This document shows positions 43,272 to 55,429 of a DNA stretch of 64,000 nt, piece by piece. The notes under the pieces are model-generated. The model ran no database searches, had not been told where the DNA came from, and saw only the letters and a list, made by a program, of their open reading frames with translations. The stretch is from an uncultured Roseobacter sp. (lineage in GTDB: Bacteria; Pseudomonadota; Alphaproteobacteria; Rhodobacterales; Rhodobacteraceae). Position 1 is the stretch's first letter. Every line of letters starts with the position of its first letter. The stretch lies in assembly GCF_947496515.1 (NCBI RefSeq), contig NZ_CANMDB010000002.1:124001-188000 (forward strand), written 5' to 3'. Both the position numbers and the translations under genes were made by a program.

Positions 43272-43618
43272 GCGACACGGACGTACAGGCTTTTGCGCGC
43301 GCCTGGCAGGCGGGCTGGAACAGTCACGATCTGGACCGGATCCTGGCCCATTATTCGGACGATGTGCTGTTTCATTCACTGAAAGCGCGCGCGGTGACCG
43401 GCTCGGGCGAGATCTGTGGCAAGGCGGCACTGCGGGCATATTGGGCACAGGCGCTGGTGGCGCAGCCCGATCTGCTCTTTACCGTGGAGGATGTGTTTGC
43501 CGGCCATGAGATGATGGTGATCACCTACCGCAACCACCACCGTGTGCTGGCGGCCGAGACGCTGTATTTCGGGCTGGACGGGTTGGTCAACCGGGCGGCG
43601 GCCTGTCATGCCGAATAG
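43268..43618 (+). CDS. NTF2/SnoaL-like protein
   Basis: 116 residues, GTG start at 43268 overlapping the previous stop. The opening FARAWQAGWNSHDLDRILAHYSDDVLF is the standard SnoaL-like start (W-N-HD...L..HY.DDV.F), followed by GKAALRAYWAQAL. Cone-shaped fold; ligand or catalysis unknown. It overlaps the YbgC gene by 11 bp. Likely co-transcribed with its neighbours. Confidence 0.82.
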   Translation: MSDTDVQAFARAWQAGWNSHDLDRILAHYSDDVLFHSLKARAVTGSGEICGKAALRAYWAQALVAQPDLLFTVEDVFAGHEMMVITYRNHHRVLAAETLYFGLDGLVNRAAACHAE

Positions 43619-44018
43619 GGCGGCGCACCGGTTCGAGGTTCGGGTCTATTATGAGGATACCGACATGGCGGGGATCGTCTATCACGCGAACTATCTGCGC
43701 TATATCGAGCGGGCGCGCAGTGACTGGGTCCGGCAGATGGGGATCGATCAGCTGGCGATGAAGGACGCGGGGCAGGTCTTTGCGGTCCGCAGGATCGAGG
43801 CCGAGTACAGGCGGCCCGCGCGGTTTGACGATCTGCTGGTGGTCGAGACATGGGTCGAGACGTTGACGCCTGCGCGCATGGTGATGGGCCAGATCGTGCG
43901 CCGGGAGGATACGGAGATCTTTGGCGCGCGTGTCACCGTGGCGGTGATCGGACCGGGCGGGAAACCGGCGCGTTTGCCAGCAGAACTTCGCGCATTGCCG
44001 GTTGCGCCGCCGCCGTAA
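43608..44018 (+). CDS. ybgC: YbgC family tol-pal-associated acyl-CoA thioesterase
   Basis: 136 residues from ATG 43608 (MPNRAAHRFEVRVYYEDTDMAG). Hot-dog fold with the catalytic motif YYEDTDMAGIVYHANYLRYIERAR (Asp ~18). First gene of the tol-pal cluster as in other proteobacteria. Hydrolyses acyl-CoA or acyl-ACP thioesters; thought to be linked to phospholipid metabolism. 101 bp precede tolQ, with room for a promoter. Confidence 0.94.
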   Translation: MPNRAAHRFEVRVYYEDTDMAGIVYHANYLRYIERARSDWVRQMGIDQLAMKDAGQVFAVRRIEAEYRRPARFDDLLVVETWVETLTPARMVMGQIVRREDTEIFGARVTVAVIGPGGKPARLPAELRALPVAPPP

Positions 44019-44119
44019 CGGCATAGTGATGGCTATTGGTCTCGTTCTTGGTTAGTGTCATGCCCAATAGAGGTCGCACAAGCGGCCCATCGAGCGGCGA
44101 ATAGACAAGAGCAGGCATC

Positions 44120-44815
44120 ATGGAAGCAGAGACGCTGGCAGTGGCGCATGAGATCGACTTCTCATTCTGGGGGTTGTTCATGCGCGCGACCCTGATCGTC
44201 AAGATCGTGATGATCATGTTGATCGCGGCCTCCTTCTGGTCGTGGTCGATCATCGTGATCAAGCTGATCACCTACCGGCGTGCGCGCGCCGAAGCCGCGG
44301 CCTTCGATCAGGCGTTCTGGTCGGGCGAGCCTCTGGACGGTCTGTACGAGACGCTGGGGCCCGCGCCGTCGGGCAGCTCGGAGAAGATCTTTGCCGCCGG
44401 GATGACGGAGTGGCGGCGCTCGCACCGGGACGATGGCGGGATGATCGCGGGGGCGACCTCGCGCATTGACCGCTCCATGGATGTGGCGATCAACAAGGAG
44501 GCGGATTACCTGCGTGGCGGGTTGACGGTGCTGGCCACGGTGGGATCGTCGACGCCGTTCATCGGGCTTTTCGGCACGGTGATCGGGATCATGAATGCCT
44601 TCATCGAGATCGCCGAGCAGCAGAATACCAACCTGGCGGTCGTCGCACCCGGGATTGCCGAGGCGCTGCTGGCCACCGGTCTGGGGTTGCTGGCGGCGAT
44701 CCCGGCGGTGATTTTCTACAACAAGCTGAGCGCCGATTGTGATAAGATCCTGTCGGGCTACGAGGCCTTTGCGGATGAGTTCGCGACCATTCTCAGCCGC
44801 CAGCTGGACGGGTAG
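44120..44815 (+). CDS. tolQ: Tol-Pal system protein TolQ
   Basis: 231 residues. MotA/TolQ/ExbB family with three transmembrane segments: about 15-40, 135-160 (TVLATVGSSTPFIGLFGTVIGI) and 170-195 (GIAEALLATGLGLLAAIPAVIFYN). Forms the proton-driven motor with TolR; energises TolA and the envelope constriction. The gap to tolR is 3 bp. Length agrees with the family (~230). Confidence 0.95.
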   Translation: MEAETLAVAHEIDFSFWGLFMRATLIVKIVMIMLIAASFWSWSIIVIKLITYRRARAEAAAFDQAFWSGEPLDGLYETLGPAPSGSSEKIFAAGMTEWRRSHRDDGGMIAGATSRIDRSMDVAINKEADYLRGGLTVLATVGSSTPFIGLFGTVIGIMNAFIEIAEQQNTNLAVVAPGIAEALLATGLGLLAAIPAVIFYNKLSADCDKILSGYEAFADEFATILSRQLDG

Positions 44816-44818
44816 ATC

Positions 44819-45295
44819 ATGGGTGCGGGTATCATTCAGAACCAGGGCGAGGGGACGCGACGCAGACGGCGCGGCCGCGGCAAGACCCAGCCCATGGCCG
44901 AGATCAACGTGACCCCTTTTGTGGACGTGATGCTGGTGCTGCTGATTATCTTCATGGTGGCTGCCCCCTTGCTGACCGTCGGGGTTCCGGTGGAGCTGCC
45001 GCGCACGGCGGCGGGTGCGCTGCCCACCGATCAGGAGGAGCCGCTGACCGTGACGCTCACGGCGGAGGGGTCCGTTCAGATCCAGACCACCGAAACGGCG
45101 CGGGAGGAGCTTGTTCCCAAGCTACGGGCGATTGCGGCGGAGCGGGCCACCGATCATATTTTCCTGAGGGCGGATGGGGCGGTGCCTTACGCGCGGGTGA
45201 TGGAGGTGATGGGCGCGCTCAATGCGGGTGGTTTTGCCAACATCGGGCTGGTGACGGACATCGGTGGGCCGACGCTGGACGGACAGGATCAGTAG
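44819..45295 (+). CDS. tolR: Tol-Pal system protein TolR
   Basis: 158 residues. The ExbD/TolR signature is clear: AEINVTPFVDVMLVLLIIFMV, with the essential Asp ~37 in a single N-terminal transmembrane helix, followed by a periplasmic domain. The N-terminus RRRRGRGKTQPM is basic and cytoplasmic. Works with TolQ. 9 bp precede the tolA start. Confidence 0.95.
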   Translation: MGAGIIQNQGEGTRRRRRGRGKTQPMAEINVTPFVDVMLVLLIIFMVAAPLLTVGVPVELPRTAAGALPTDQEEPLTVTLTAEGSVQIQTTETAREELVPKLRAIAAERATDHIFLRADGAVPYARVMEVMGALNAGGFANIGLVTDIGGPTLDGQDQ

Positions 45296-45304
45296 GCGGG
45301 CCCC

Positions 45305-46480
45305 GTGCATACCGGACACTATATCTCTGGTGCGGGGCATGTGGTCCTCATCGGGTGGATGATCTTTGGCGATGTCTTTGCGGCGGAGCCTTTGCCCATC
45401 GAGGCGGTGCCGGTGTCGGTGATCTCAAGCGCTGACTACGCGGCGCTGACCGCCGGGGACCGAACGCCCCAATCCGCGACCGAGATAGCACAGCCTGCCA
45501 CGCCCGAGGTGGCAGCGCCCCCCGAGATCATGGAGCGTGAAGACGCGGTGAGTGATCCAACCCCGCCCGCGCCCGCGGCTGCCCCCAGTGCCGATGATGC
45601 CCCCGATGTGTCGCAGATCGCGCCGTTGCCGCGCGCGGATGTCAGCGATGCCGCCCCGGTGCTGCCGGAACCGCCCGCGGATGTGGCCGTTCTGGTGCCG
45701 GAGATCGCCGAGCGGCCCGTGCCGGAGGCGGCCGAGCGGGTGGCGCCCGAGCCTGTGGCCCAGCCTGATCCGGATGCGGCGCCCGATCCGATTGAGCAGG
45801 AAGCCGTGGCCCCGGACGCGGAGGGCGAGCAGACGCAGGAGCCAGCGGAGGCGACCGCGCCGGAAGCGGCTGCCACAGAGATCGTGACCGAGGCGGAGGA
45901 GCCCAGTGCCGCGCCGCAGACCTCGCCAAGACCCCCCGCGCGGCGGCCCGAGGCCCCCGTTCAGACGGCCCAACCCGCGCCGACAGAGGACGCGCCGGTA
46001 GAGCAGCCGCCTGCCGAGGAGCCGCCGGTCGAAGAGGCGCCTTCGGAAACGGTGGAGGACGTGCCCTCCGACACCGATGATGCGGTGGCCGCTGCCTTGG
46101 CGGAGGCGCTCGGGGAGGCGCCCGCCTCCGCGGGCGCGCCGGACGCGCCGCAGGGACCGCCGCTCACGGCAGGAGAGCGCGACGCGCTGCGGGTGGCGGT
46201 GCAGGCGTGCTGGAATGTGGGCTCGCTGTCCACGGATGCGCTTGGCACGACCGTCGTGGTCAGCGTCGCCATGAGCCAGGACGGCAAGCCGCTGACGTCG
46301 TCGATCCGCATGACATCCAGTAGTGGCGGCAGCGAGCAGGCGGCGCAGCAGGCTTTTGAGGCCGCGCGCCGCGCCATTATTCGCTGCGGTGCCAGAGGCT
46401 TTGATTTACCGGTGGAAAAATACGACCAGTGGCAGGATATTGAGATGACGTTCAATCCCGAAAGGATGCGGATCAGATGA
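45305..46480 (+). CDS. tolA: TolA-like energy transducer
   Basis: 391 residues, GTG start at 45305. A short N-terminal hydrophobic anchor ([20 protein letters not shown], ~6-26) is followed by a very long Pro/Ala/Glu-rich region (~60-280) spanning the periplasm, then a C-terminal domain (~285-391) with [15 protein letters not shown] and [10 protein letters not shown], typical of TolA domain III including a Cys pair. The middle lacks the Lys/Ala helical repeats of E. coli TolA. Overlaps tolB by 4 bp. Confidence 0.9.
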   Translation: MHTGHYISGAGHVVLIGWMIFGDVFAAEPLPIEAVPVSVISSADYAALTAGDRTPQSATEIAQPATPEVAAPPEIMEREDAVSDPTPPAPAAAPSADDAPDVSQIAPLPRADVSDAAPVLPEPPADVAVLVPEIAERPVPEAAERVAPEPVAQPDPDAAPDPIEQEAVAPDAEGEQTQEPAEATAPEAAATEIVTEAEEPSAAPQTSPRPPARRPEAPVQTAQPAPTEDAPVEQPPAEEPPVEEAPSETVEDVPSDTDDAVAAALAEALGEAPASAGAPDAPQGPPLTAGERDALRVAVQACWNVGSLSTDALGTTVVVSVAMSQDGKPLTSSIRMTSSSGGSEQAAQQAFEAARRAIIRCGARGFDLPVEKYDQWQDIEMTFNPERMRIR

Positions 46481-47805
46481 GAGTTTTGGCGATGCTCTGC
46501 GCGTGTGTGACCGCGCTGGTCCTGGGTGCCGGACAGGTGGTGGCGCAGGGTAGCGGCCCGCTTCGGATCGAGATTACCGAAGGGGTGATCGAGCCCTTGC
46601 CCTTTGCCCTGCCGGTGTTCGAGGCGGAAACGGGCGATGCGGGCAGCCTTGCGGCGCAGCTCAGCCAGGTGGTGGCCGCGGATCTGACCGGCACGGGCCT
46701 GTTCCGGCAGATCCAGCCGGATGCCTTTATCAGCACGGTCGCCAGCTTTGCCGCACCGGTGCAGTTCGCCGACTGGAAGGCGATCAACGCGCAGGCGCTG
46801 ATCACCGGTGCTGTGGCGGTTCAGGGGACGCAGGTCAGCGTCAAGTTCCGGCTCTACGATGTCTTCTCCGGCGCGGAGCTGGGATCGGGCCTGCAGTTCA
46901 CCGGCACCACGGAGGGCTGGCGGCGCATGGCCCATAAGGTCGCTGACGCGGTCTACAGCCGGATCACCGGCGAGGGCGGCTATTTCGACAGCCGGGTGGT
47001 CTATGTCTCGGAAACCGGCGGCAAGGACGCGCGGCAAAAGCGGCTGGCGATCATGGATTACGACGGGGCCAACGTGCAGTACCTCACCGACAGCAGCGCG
47101 ATCGTGCTGGCGCCGCGGTTCTCGCCCGGCGGCGAAAGGGTGCTCTATACCAGCTACGAGACGGGGTTCCCGCAGATCTACGTGCTGGATGTGGGATCGG
47201 TGCAGCGCCGGGCGCTCGACGCGCAGGAGGGCACCATGAGCTTTGCGCCGCGGTTCGCGCCGGATGGCCAGACGATTGTCTTTTCGCTGAGCCAGGGGGG
47301 CAACACGGACCTGTGGAGCACCACGATCAACGGGGGGGCGGCGCAGCGCCTGACCTCTGCACCATCCATCGAAACCGCGCCCAGCTTTTCGCCCGACGGT
47401 CGCCAGATCGTGTTCGAGAGCGACCGCTCGGGCAGCCAGCAGCTTTACATCATGCCCGCGGGCGGCGGCGAGGCGCAGCGGATTTCCTTTGGGCCGGGGC
47501 GCTACGGCACGCCGGTGTGGTCACCGCGCGGGGATCTGATCGCTTTTACCAAGCAGAACGCGGGCCGGTTCCATATCGGGGTGATGCGCACCGACGGGGC
47601 GGAGGAGCGGTTGCTCACGGCGTCGTTTCTTGACGAGGGGCCGACCTGGGCGCCAAATGGTCGGGTGATCATGTTTACCCGCGAGACCCAAGGCGAGGGC
47701 GGGCGCGCGTCGCTCTACTCGGTCGATATCTCGGGGCGTAACCTGCGGCCCGTGCGCACGCCCGAAGGGGGATCGGATCCGTCTTGGTCGCCGCTCCTGG
47801 ACTGA
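46477..47805 (+). CDS. tolB: Tol-Pal system beta-propeller TolB
   Basis: 442 residues with a Sec signal peptide ([19 protein letters not shown]..., cleavage near VVAQG). The N-terminal domain (~30-160) precedes a six-bladed propeller with repeated [35 protein letters not shown] and PTWAPNGR blade motifs. Periplasmic partner of Pal and TolA. Ends DPSWSPLLD as in other TolB proteins. Confidence 0.95.
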   Translation: MRVLAMLCACVTALVLGAGQVVAQGSGPLRIEITEGVIEPLPFALPVFEAETGDAGSLAAQLSQVVAADLTGTGLFRQIQPDAFISTVASFAAPVQFADWKAINAQALITGAVAVQGTQVSVKFRLYDVFSGAELGSGLQFTGTTEGWRRMAHKVADAVYSRITGEGGYFDSRVVYVSETGGKDARQKRLAIMDYDGANVQYLTDSSAIVLAPRFSPGGERVLYTSYETGFPQIYVLDVGSVQRRALDAQEGTMSFAPRFAPDGQTIVFSLSQGGNTDLWSTTINGGAAQRLTSAPSIETAPSFSPDGRQIVFESDRSGSQQLYIMPAGGGEAQRISFGPGRYGTPVWSPRGDLIAFTKQNAGRFHIGVMRTDGAEERLLTASFLDEGPTWAPNGRVIMFTRETQGEGGRASLYSVDISGRNLRPVRTPEGGSDPSWSPLLD

Positions 47806-47892
47806 GAGGCGCGATAGGCATTTCCAAGGGGCCGGGCCTTGTGCTAAAACCCGAGTAAAATAAGGCGATAATGACCCAATGAGGCACAGAGC

Positions 47893-48414
47893 ATGACAGT
47901 AACATCTAAAATTCTTCTTCTGGTTGCGGGCTTAGCACTTGCGGCCTGCACCAATCCCGACCGCTTTGGCGGAAACGGCGCCGGAGGTGCCAATGGCGTA
48001 GGCGGTGCCGGTGGCGCGCTGGTGCCCGGCAGCGTCAATGATCCGACCTCGCCTGCGTATTTCAACCAGACCGTGGGCGACCGGGTGCTTTTTGCCGTGG
48101 ATCAGTCTACGATTTCGCCCGAAGGGCGCGCGGTGCTCGACGGGCAGGCCAACTGGCTGAGCACCAACACTGATTTTACCGCGGTGATCGAAGGCCACGC
48201 CGATGAGCAGGGCACGCGGGAGTACAACCTGGGATTGGGCGAGAAACGGGCAAACGCGGTGCGCGAATATCTCGTGTCCCGGGGTGTGGCGGGCAACCGG
48301 CTGCGTGTTGTCAGCTACGGCAAGGAACGCCCGATCGAGATCTGCTCCACCGAAGTGTGCTATGCCAAGAACCGCCGCGCGGTCACCGTGCTGGCCAGCG
48401 GTCTGACGGGCTGA
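47893..48414 (+). CDS. pal: Peptidoglycan-associated lipoprotein Pal
   Basis: 173 residues. Lipobox LALAAC at ~18-23 after a short signal peptide; then a Gly-rich linker (NGAGGANGVGGAGGA) and the OmpA-like peptidoglycan-binding domain with FAVDQSTISPEGRAVLDGQANWL, IEGHADEQGTREYNLGLGEKRANAV. Binds diaminopimelate of the cell wall and TolB. GAGG is 9 bases before the ATG. 87 bp separate it from tolB. Confidence 0.95.
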   Translation: MTVTSKILLLVAGLALAACTNPDRFGGNGAGGANGVGGAGGALVPGSVNDPTSPAYFNQTVGDRVLFAVDQSTISPEGRAVLDGQANWLSTNTDFTAVIEGHADEQGTREYNLGLGEKRANAVREYLVSRGVAGNRLRVVSYGKERPIEICSTEVCYAKNRRAVTVLASGLTG

Positions 48415-48418
48415 TCCG

Positions 48419-49255
48419 GTGCGCAGGCTGCTCGCCGTCTGTGTCGCGCTGACGCTGGTGCCCGGTGCGGCACTGGCCCAAGAGCGCGACCAGACCCTTG
48501 CCGATATCCGGCAGGAGATGACCATTCTCTATGTGGAGATCCAGCGGCTGCGCCGGGAGCTCTCCACCACCGGGGGGGCCGGTGTTCAGGTGGGCGGGGA
48601 CACAGCACTCGACCGGCTCAGCACGATCGAGACGGAGATGCGGCGGCTGACCTCCAAGACCGAAGAACTGGAGTTCCGCATCAACCGCATTGTCGAGGAC
48701 GGGACCAACCGGCTGGGGGATCTGGAGTTCCGGCTGGTGGAGCTGGAGGGCGGCGATGTGGCGGCTCTGGGGGAGAGCACGACGCTGGGCGGCGATACAG
48801 GCGCGCCAGCAAGCCCGGTTGCCCCGGGTGCTGCAACGCCGGTGCCACCCGGTGATGCGGGCACCCAGCTGGCCGTCGGCGAAGAGGATGATTTCAAGGC
48901 CGCTCAATCCGCACTCACAGAGGGCGATTACCAACGTGCGGCCCAGCTTTTCGAGACCTTCTCGCAGACCTATCCCGGCGGGCCGCTGGCGGCGGGTGCC
49001 GATCTGGGCCGCGGCGAAGCGCTGGAGAAACTGGGCAATACGCGCGAGGCTGCCCGCGCCTATCTGAGCAGCTTCAGCCTTGATCCCACGGGACCGGTGG
49101 CAGCACAGTCGCTGTTTCGTCTGGGCCGCAGCCTTGGCGGGCTCGAGCAACGCGACGAAGCCTGCGTGACCCTGGGAGAGGTCGGTGCCCGCTTTCCCGG
49201 TGATCCCGCGAGCGGCGAGGCCCGTGCAGAGATGCAACGCCTGGGATGCCCGTGA
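48419..49255 (+). CDS. cpoB: Cell division coordinator CpoB / YbgF
   Basis: 278 residues, GTG start at 48419, 4 bp after pal. Signal peptide MRRLLAVCVALTLVPGAALA, then a trimeric coiled coil (~22-100) with heptad leucines (TLADIRQEMTILYVEIQRLRRE), a low-complexity linker and a C-terminal TPR domain (~155-275; AQSALTEGDYQRAAQLFETF). Coordinates Tol-Pal with peptidoglycan synthesis at division. 4 bp separate it from tilS. Confidence 0.92.
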   Translation: MRRLLAVCVALTLVPGAALAQERDQTLADIRQEMTILYVEIQRLRRELSTTGGAGVQVGGDTALDRLSTIETEMRRLTSKTEELEFRINRIVEDGTNRLGDLEFRLVELEGGDVAALGESTTLGGDTGAPASPVAPGAATPVPPGDAGTQLAVGEEDDFKAAQSALTEGDYQRAAQLFETFSQTYPGGPLAAGADLGRGEALEKLGNTREAARAYLSSFSLDPTGPVAAQSLFRLGRSLGGLEQRDEACVTLGEVGARFPGDPASGEARAEMQRLGCP

Positions 49256-49259
49256 TCCC

Positions 49260-50507
49260 ATGACGGTGGATCTTGGCAGTCAGATCGCAGAGCATCTGCT
49301 GCCATCGCCGCCGCCTGCCATTGGCATCGCCGTTTCCGGTGGCGGCGATTCCATGGCGCTTTTGCATCTGCTTTATGATTTCGCACGTGATCATCCGGTT
49401 CAGCTGCATGCGGTGACCGTTGATCACGGTCTGAGGCCGGACGCAGGAGCGGAGGCGGCGGCGGTTGCGGCGCGTTGTGCCGAGCTGGGCATCCCGCATC
49501 AGACCCGGCGGTGGACCGGCTGGGACCATCAGGGCAATCTGCAGAAGGCCGCGCGCGATGCGCGCTATGCGTTGATCACCGACTGGGCGCAGGACAACCG
49601 TCTGCAGACGGTGGCTCTGGGCCATACGCTGGACGATCAGGCCGAGACCTTGCTGATGCGTCTGGCCCGCGGGGCGGGGGTGGACGGGTTGACCGGCATG
49701 AGCCCGCGGCGCCTCTCGCTTGGCATCACGTGGCTGCGGCCGCTGCTGGGCGCCAGCCGCGCAGATCTGCGCGCGGATCTGACGGCCCGTGGTGTCGCCT
49801 GGATCGAGGATCCGTCGAACGAGGATCTGCGCTTTGACCGGGTGCGCATGCGCAAGGCGCTGGACCTGTTGAGCCCCTTGGGCATCGACGCGCATGCGCT
49901 TGGTCAGGTCGCGTCAAACATGGCGCGCGCGCGGGACGCCCTGAGCTGGCAGGCCTTTCTCGAAGCGCGCCGCATCGCCCGGTCGGAGGCGGGGGCCGTT
50001 TGCCTCGACTGGCGTGTGTACCGAACCCTGCCAGACGAGACGGCCCGGCGCATCCTGCTGAGTGCTCTTGGCTGGATCAGCGGGTCCGATTACGTGCCGC
50101 GGCGCAGGCCGGTGCTGGGTCTGATCGAGCTTTTGAAAGCCGGGACGGGCGGCACCGTCGATGGATGCCACGCGTGGCGCAACCACGATATGCTGTGGGT
50201 CGCGCGGGAGTACCAGGGGGTGCGCGATGTGACCTGCTCCACGACCGAGTTGTGGGACGGGCGATGGCGGGTTGAGGGTGGCCCGGAGCATGCCAATCTG
50301 CACGTGGCCGCACTTGGTACCGCTGGGCTCGCGCAACTGCCCGCGTGGCGCAAGACGGGCCGGCCCGGCGAGGTGTTGCGGGTCACGCCGGGTGTCTGGC
50401 GTGGTCCCGAACTGGTGGCCGCACCCGCCGCGGGGCTGGAGAATGGCTGGCGCGCGCAGGTCGAAGGCGGTGATGACGCTCTATTTGCCGCACTTTTATC
50501 GCATTGA
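49260..50507 (+). CDS. tilS: tRNA(Ile)-lysidine synthase
   Basis: 415 residues from ATG 49260 (MTVDLGSQIAEHLL). The PP-loop reads AVSGGGDSMALLHLL; other motifs are VTVDHGLRPDAGAEAA and the H-x-x-DDQAET (HTLDDQAETLLMRLARGAG). It converts C34 of tRNA-Ile(CAU) to lysidine so that AUA is read as Ile. The C-terminal half is poorly conserved, as is usual. Between cpoB and ftsH, a typical Rhodobacteraceae order. Confidence 0.93.
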   Translation: MTVDLGSQIAEHLLPSPPPAIGIAVSGGGDSMALLHLLYDFARDHPVQLHAVTVDHGLRPDAGAEAAAVAARCAELGIPHQTRRWTGWDHQGNLQKAARDARYALITDWAQDNRLQTVALGHTLDDQAETLLMRLARGAGVDGLTGMSPRRLSLGITWLRPLLGASRADLRADLTARGVAWIEDPSNEDLRFDRVRMRKALDLLSPLGIDAHALGQVASNMARARDALSWQAFLEARRIARSEAGAVCLDWRVYRTLPDETARRILLSALGWISGSDYVPRRRPVLGLIELLKAGTGGTVDGCHAWRNHDMLWVAREYQGVRDVTCSTTELWDGRWRVEGGPEHANLHVAALGTAGLAQLPAWRKTGRPGEVLRVTPGVWRGPELVAAPAAGLENGWRAQVEGGDDALFAALLSH

Positions 50508-50588
50508 ACAAAGCGGTCGGGTGTCTATCTTAACACCGTACTGCTAAGATGGCAGTCCGCATCATGCGCAAATCGGGGAGATATCTCG

Positions 50589-52514
50589 TTGGGTAACGCA
50601 CGCAACATCGCCTTTTGGGTCGTTCTGTTTTTACTGATCCTGGCATTGTTCAACCTGTTCAGTGGCCCCGGCAGTACGCTGCAAAGCCGCGAGATCAGCT
50701 ATTCCGAATTCGTCAACGCGGTCGAATCCGGCGACGTCAGCAATGTGACGCTGGACGGAGAAGAGGTTCGCTTTCGTCAGGGCGATGGCACGGACTATGT
50801 GGCCATCAAGCCTGAAGATGCTGAAATCACGCAGCTTTTGATCGAAAATGACATTGCCGTCCGGGCTGAGCAGCAACAACAATCGGGCTTTCAGACTTTC
50901 ATCCTGTCGCTGTTGCCCTTCCTGCTGCTGATCGGCGTCTGGATCTACTTCATGAACCGGATGCAGGGCGGCGGCAAAGGTGGTGCCATGGGCTTTGGCA
51001 AGTCCAAGGCCAAGATGCTGACCGAAAAGCATGGTCGCGTGACCTTTGACGACGTGGCAGGAATCGATGAGGCCAAGGAAGAGCTCGAAGAGATCGTCGA
51101 GTTCCTGCGAAATCCGCAAAAATTTAGCCGTCTGGGCGGAAAAATTCCCAAAGGCGCGCTGCTGGAGGGTCCTCCCGGGACCGGTAAAACTTTGCTGGCG
51201 CGCGCGATTGCCGGTGAGGCAGGCGTCCCCTTCTTCACGATCTCGGGGTCGGACTTCGTTGAAATGTTCGTCGGTGTGGGTGCGAGCCGCGTCCGTGACA
51301 TGTTCGAACAGGCCAAGAAAAACGCACCCTGTATCGTGTTCATCGACGAGATTGACGCTGTGGGTCGGCACCGGGGTGCAGGCTACGGCGGCGGCAACGA
51401 CGAGCGCGAACAGACGCTCAACCAGCTGCTGGTGGAAATGGACGGGTTCGAGGCCAACGAAGGCGTGATCATCATCGCCGCGACGAACCGCAAGGACGTG
51501 CTGGACCCCGCGCTGCTGCGCCCGGGCCGGTTCGACCGCCAGGTGACTGTGGGCAACCCCGACATCAAGGGCCGCGAGAAGATCCTTGGCGTACATGCGC
51601 GCAAGACGCCGCTGGGCCCGGATGTGGATCTGCGCATCATCGCCCGCGGGACGCCCGGTTTCTCCGGCGCGGATCTCGCCAACCTCGTGAACGAGGCGGC
51701 CCTGGGGGCTGCCCGTGTTGGCCGGCGGTTCGTGACGATGATCGACTTCGAGAACGCCAAGGACAAGATCATGATGGGGGCGGAGCGCCGCTCCATGGTC
51801 ATGACGCCTGAGCAAAAGGAAATGACCGCCTATCACGAGGCCGGACACGCGCTGGTGGGCATGATGCTGCCGAAGTGCGATCCGGTCTACAAGGCGACGA
51901 TTATCCCGCGCGGCGGTGCGCTCGGCATGGTCATGAGCCTGCCCGAGATGGACCGGCTCAACATGTTCAAGGACGAATGTCACCAGCGTCTGGCCATGAC
52001 CATGGCAGGCAAGGCGGCGGAGATCCACAAATACGGTCCCGATGCGGTCTCCAACGGCCCGGCGGGCGATATCATGCAAGCCTCGGGGCTGGCACGCGCC
52101 ATGGTGCTGCGGTGGGGCATGTCCGACAAGGTGGGCAACATCGACTATTCCGAGGCCGCCGAGGGCTATCAGGGCAACACCGCGGGCTTCTCCGTGTCGG
52201 CCAATACCAAGGAGCTGATCGAGGAAGAGGTGCAACGCTTTATCCAGGACGGCTATGACTGGGCACTCAAGATCATCACCGAGCATGAGACGGAGTTTGA
52301 GCGTCTGGCGCAGGGCTTGCTGGAGTACGAAACGCTCACCGGCGACGAGATCAAGCGTGTGATGAACGGCGAGCCGCCCGTGCCGCCCGCGGATGAGGAT
52401 AACAAACCCGATAGTGGCTCTGCTCCAAGCGTGATCGGCATCCCGAAGGCCAAGGCCAAAGGCAAAAAGGCACCGCCCAGCGACGGCGGGATGGAGCCGG
52501 AGCCCTCGACCTAG
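50589..52514 (+). CDS. ftsH: ATP-dependent zinc metalloprotease FtsH
   Basis: 641 residues, TTG start at 50589 with GGGGAG about 8 bases upstream. Two N-terminal transmembrane segments (~5-25, 98-118) flank a small periplasmic domain. AAA core: Walker [20 protein letters not shown], Walker [23 protein letters not shown]; the protease has HEAGH zinc motif near residue 417. It degrades membrane and short-lived cytosolic proteins and is essential in most bacteria. The C-terminus is Pro/Lys-rich. Followed by an intrinsic terminator. Confidence 0.96.
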   Translation: MGNARNIAFWVVLFLLILALFNLFSGPGSTLQSREISYSEFVNAVESGDVSNVTLDGEEVRFRQGDGTDYVAIKPEDAEITQLLIENDIAVRAEQQQQSGFQTFILSLLPFLLLIGVWIYFMNRMQGGGKGGAMGFGKSKAKMLTEKHGRVTFDDVAGIDEAKEELEEIVEFLRNPQKFSRLGGKIPKGALLEGPPGTGKTLLARAIAGEAGVPFFTISGSDFVEMFVGVGASRVRDMFEQAKKNAPCIVFIDEIDAVGRHRGAGYGGGNDEREQTLNQLLVEMDGFEANEGVIIIAATNRKDVLDPALLRPGRFDRQVTVGNPDIKGREKILGVHARKTPLGPDVDLRIIARGTPGFSGADLANLVNEAALGAARVGRRFVTMIDFENAKDKIMMGAERRSMVMTPEQKEMTAYHEAGHALVGMMLPKCDPVYKATIIPRGGALGMVMSLPEMDRLNMFKDECHQRLAMTMAGKAAEIHKYGPDAVSNGPAGDIMQASGLARAMVLRWGMSDKVGNIDYSEAAEGYQGNTAGFSVSANTKELIEEEVQRFIQDGYDWALKIITEHETEFERLAQGLLEYETLTGDEIKRVMNGEPPVPPADEDNKPDSGSAPSVIGIPKAKAKGKKAPPSDGGMEPEPST

Positions 52515-52549
52515 AACGCGGCGTTATCCTGCCTTCACGAATGATCATG

Positions 52550-52574
52550 GACCCCGCCACGTGCGGGGTCTTTT
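52550..52574 (+). terminator. Rho-independent terminator after ftsH
   Basis: GACCCCGC-cacgt-GCGGGGTC followed by TTTT, 35 bp after the ftsH stop. A strong 8-bp stem. It closes the ybgC-ftsH cluster. Confidence 0.88.
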
Positions 52575-52629
52575 CATTTGGCCCAAGGTCTGGTCTCACT
52601 TCCGTCAGATGATTTGAGGAGACCGCCCC

Positions 52630-53226
52630 ATGCCTGCCTTGTTGCCGACCCGCTTTACCGGACGTGTTACCTGGCTGGGACTGGTGAGGGACAGCGGCAA
52701 GACGCTGCGCGCCGAACCGCTGGAGGCGGCCGAACTGACCTTTACCGGGATCGAGGGTGAATGTCACAGCGGGCTGACGCGCCCGGCCTGTGTGCGCACC
52801 AAGGCGCAATACGCCCTGGGCACGGAGATCCGCAATGTGCGGCAACTCTCTGTGCTCTCCGCCGAAGAACTGGCGCAGATCGCCGAGGACATGGGGCTGG
52901 AGGTTATTGATCCTGCGTGGTTGGGGGCCTCGCTGGTGGTTGAAGGCATTCCCGATTTCACACGCGTTCCGCCGTCGTCCCGGTTGCAGGCACCCAGCGG
53001 GGCGAGCCTGACCGTGGACATGGAAAACCGGCCCTGCATCTATCCCGGGCGCGAGATTGAAAAGGACCGCGCGGGCTTTGGCCCCCGCTTCAAACCGGCG
53101 GCCAGGAACCGCCGCGGTGTGACCGCCTGGGTCGAGCGGGAAGGCAGCATCGCGGTCGGTGACACACTCACCCTGCACATCCCCGATCAGCCGGTCTGGG
53201 CACATCTCGAGCAGGCGCGCGCGTAA
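52630..53226 (+). CDS. MOSC domain-containing protein
   Basis: 198 residues from ATG 52630, GAGGAG 10 bases upstream. MOSC fold: a beta-rich domain with the conserved Cys in VDMENRPCIYPGREIE (~139) and a final REGSIAVGDTLTLHIP strand. Members transfer sulphur or bind molybdopterin (as in the Moco sulfurase C-terminus) and are used in modified nucleobase or drug reduction. No partner gene nearby; a standalone MOSC protein. Confidence 0.85.
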   Translation: MPALLPTRFTGRVTWLGLVRDSGKTLRAEPLEAAELTFTGIEGECHSGLTRPACVRTKAQYALGTEIRNVRQLSVLSAEELAQIAEDMGLEVIDPAWLGASLVVEGIPDFTRVPPSSRLQAPSGASLTVDMENRPCIYPGREIEKDRAGFGPRFKPAARNRRGVTAWVEREGSIAVGDTLTLHIPDQPVWAHLEQARA

Positions 53227-53372
53227 CATTCGTTTCCGAAACGAAACGATTGGCAGCCGCGCTGCCGTTCAAAGCGAACGATCCGTCGGAATCCCCCTTC
53301 TGTGGTTAACGGCCTGCTTCTATGCAGGGGACAGCAACATCGCCGAACGCGGCGCAACGAGGGGATCTATCC

Positions 53373-55049
<1,677 letters not shown>

Positions 55050-55109
55050 CGCATTGCCCTTCGGGTGGGGGCAGGTACGGTGAGGTGGCCCCCAACACGG
55101 AGAACCCCC

Positions 55110-55418
55110 ATGCGCCTGCCCGCTGACTGCACTGACATGACGGAGCTGCGTGCTGGTATCGATGCGCTCGACCGGGAGATCATCGCGCTGCTGGCGCGGC
55201 GGGTGGGGTACATCGACCGGGCGGCGGAGATCAAGGCGCAGGCAGGCCTGCCCGCGAACATTCCCGCCCGTGTCGAAGAGGTCGTGGCGCGGGTCCGGGC
55301 GGCGGCAGGGGAGGCGGGGTTTGACCCTGCCCTGGCAGAAACGATCTGGCGCGAAATGATCGGCTGGTCGATCGCGCGGGAGGAAGAGAAACTTGGGGCG
55401 CAGGCTCCGACGGAATAA
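55110..55418 (+). CDS. Chorismate mutase (AroQ type)
   Basis: 102 residues from ATG 55110 ([21 protein letters not shown]). All-helical AroQ fold: [30 protein letters not shown] with the conserved Arg (~15), Arg/Lys (~32, 43) active-site set, and a late [11 protein letters not shown]. Produces prephenate for Phe/Tyr synthesis; in this family the enzyme may also act as isochorismate pyruvate lyase. It lies between fhs and folD in one direction (60 and 11 bp), so is likely cotranscribed although unrelated in pathway. Confidence 0.9.
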   Translation: MRLPADCTDMTELRAGIDALDREIIALLARRVGYIDRAAEIKAQAGLPANIPARVEEVVARVRAAAGEAGFDPALAETIWREMIGWSIAREEEKLGAQAPTE

Positions 55419-55429
55419 GGAAAGACAGC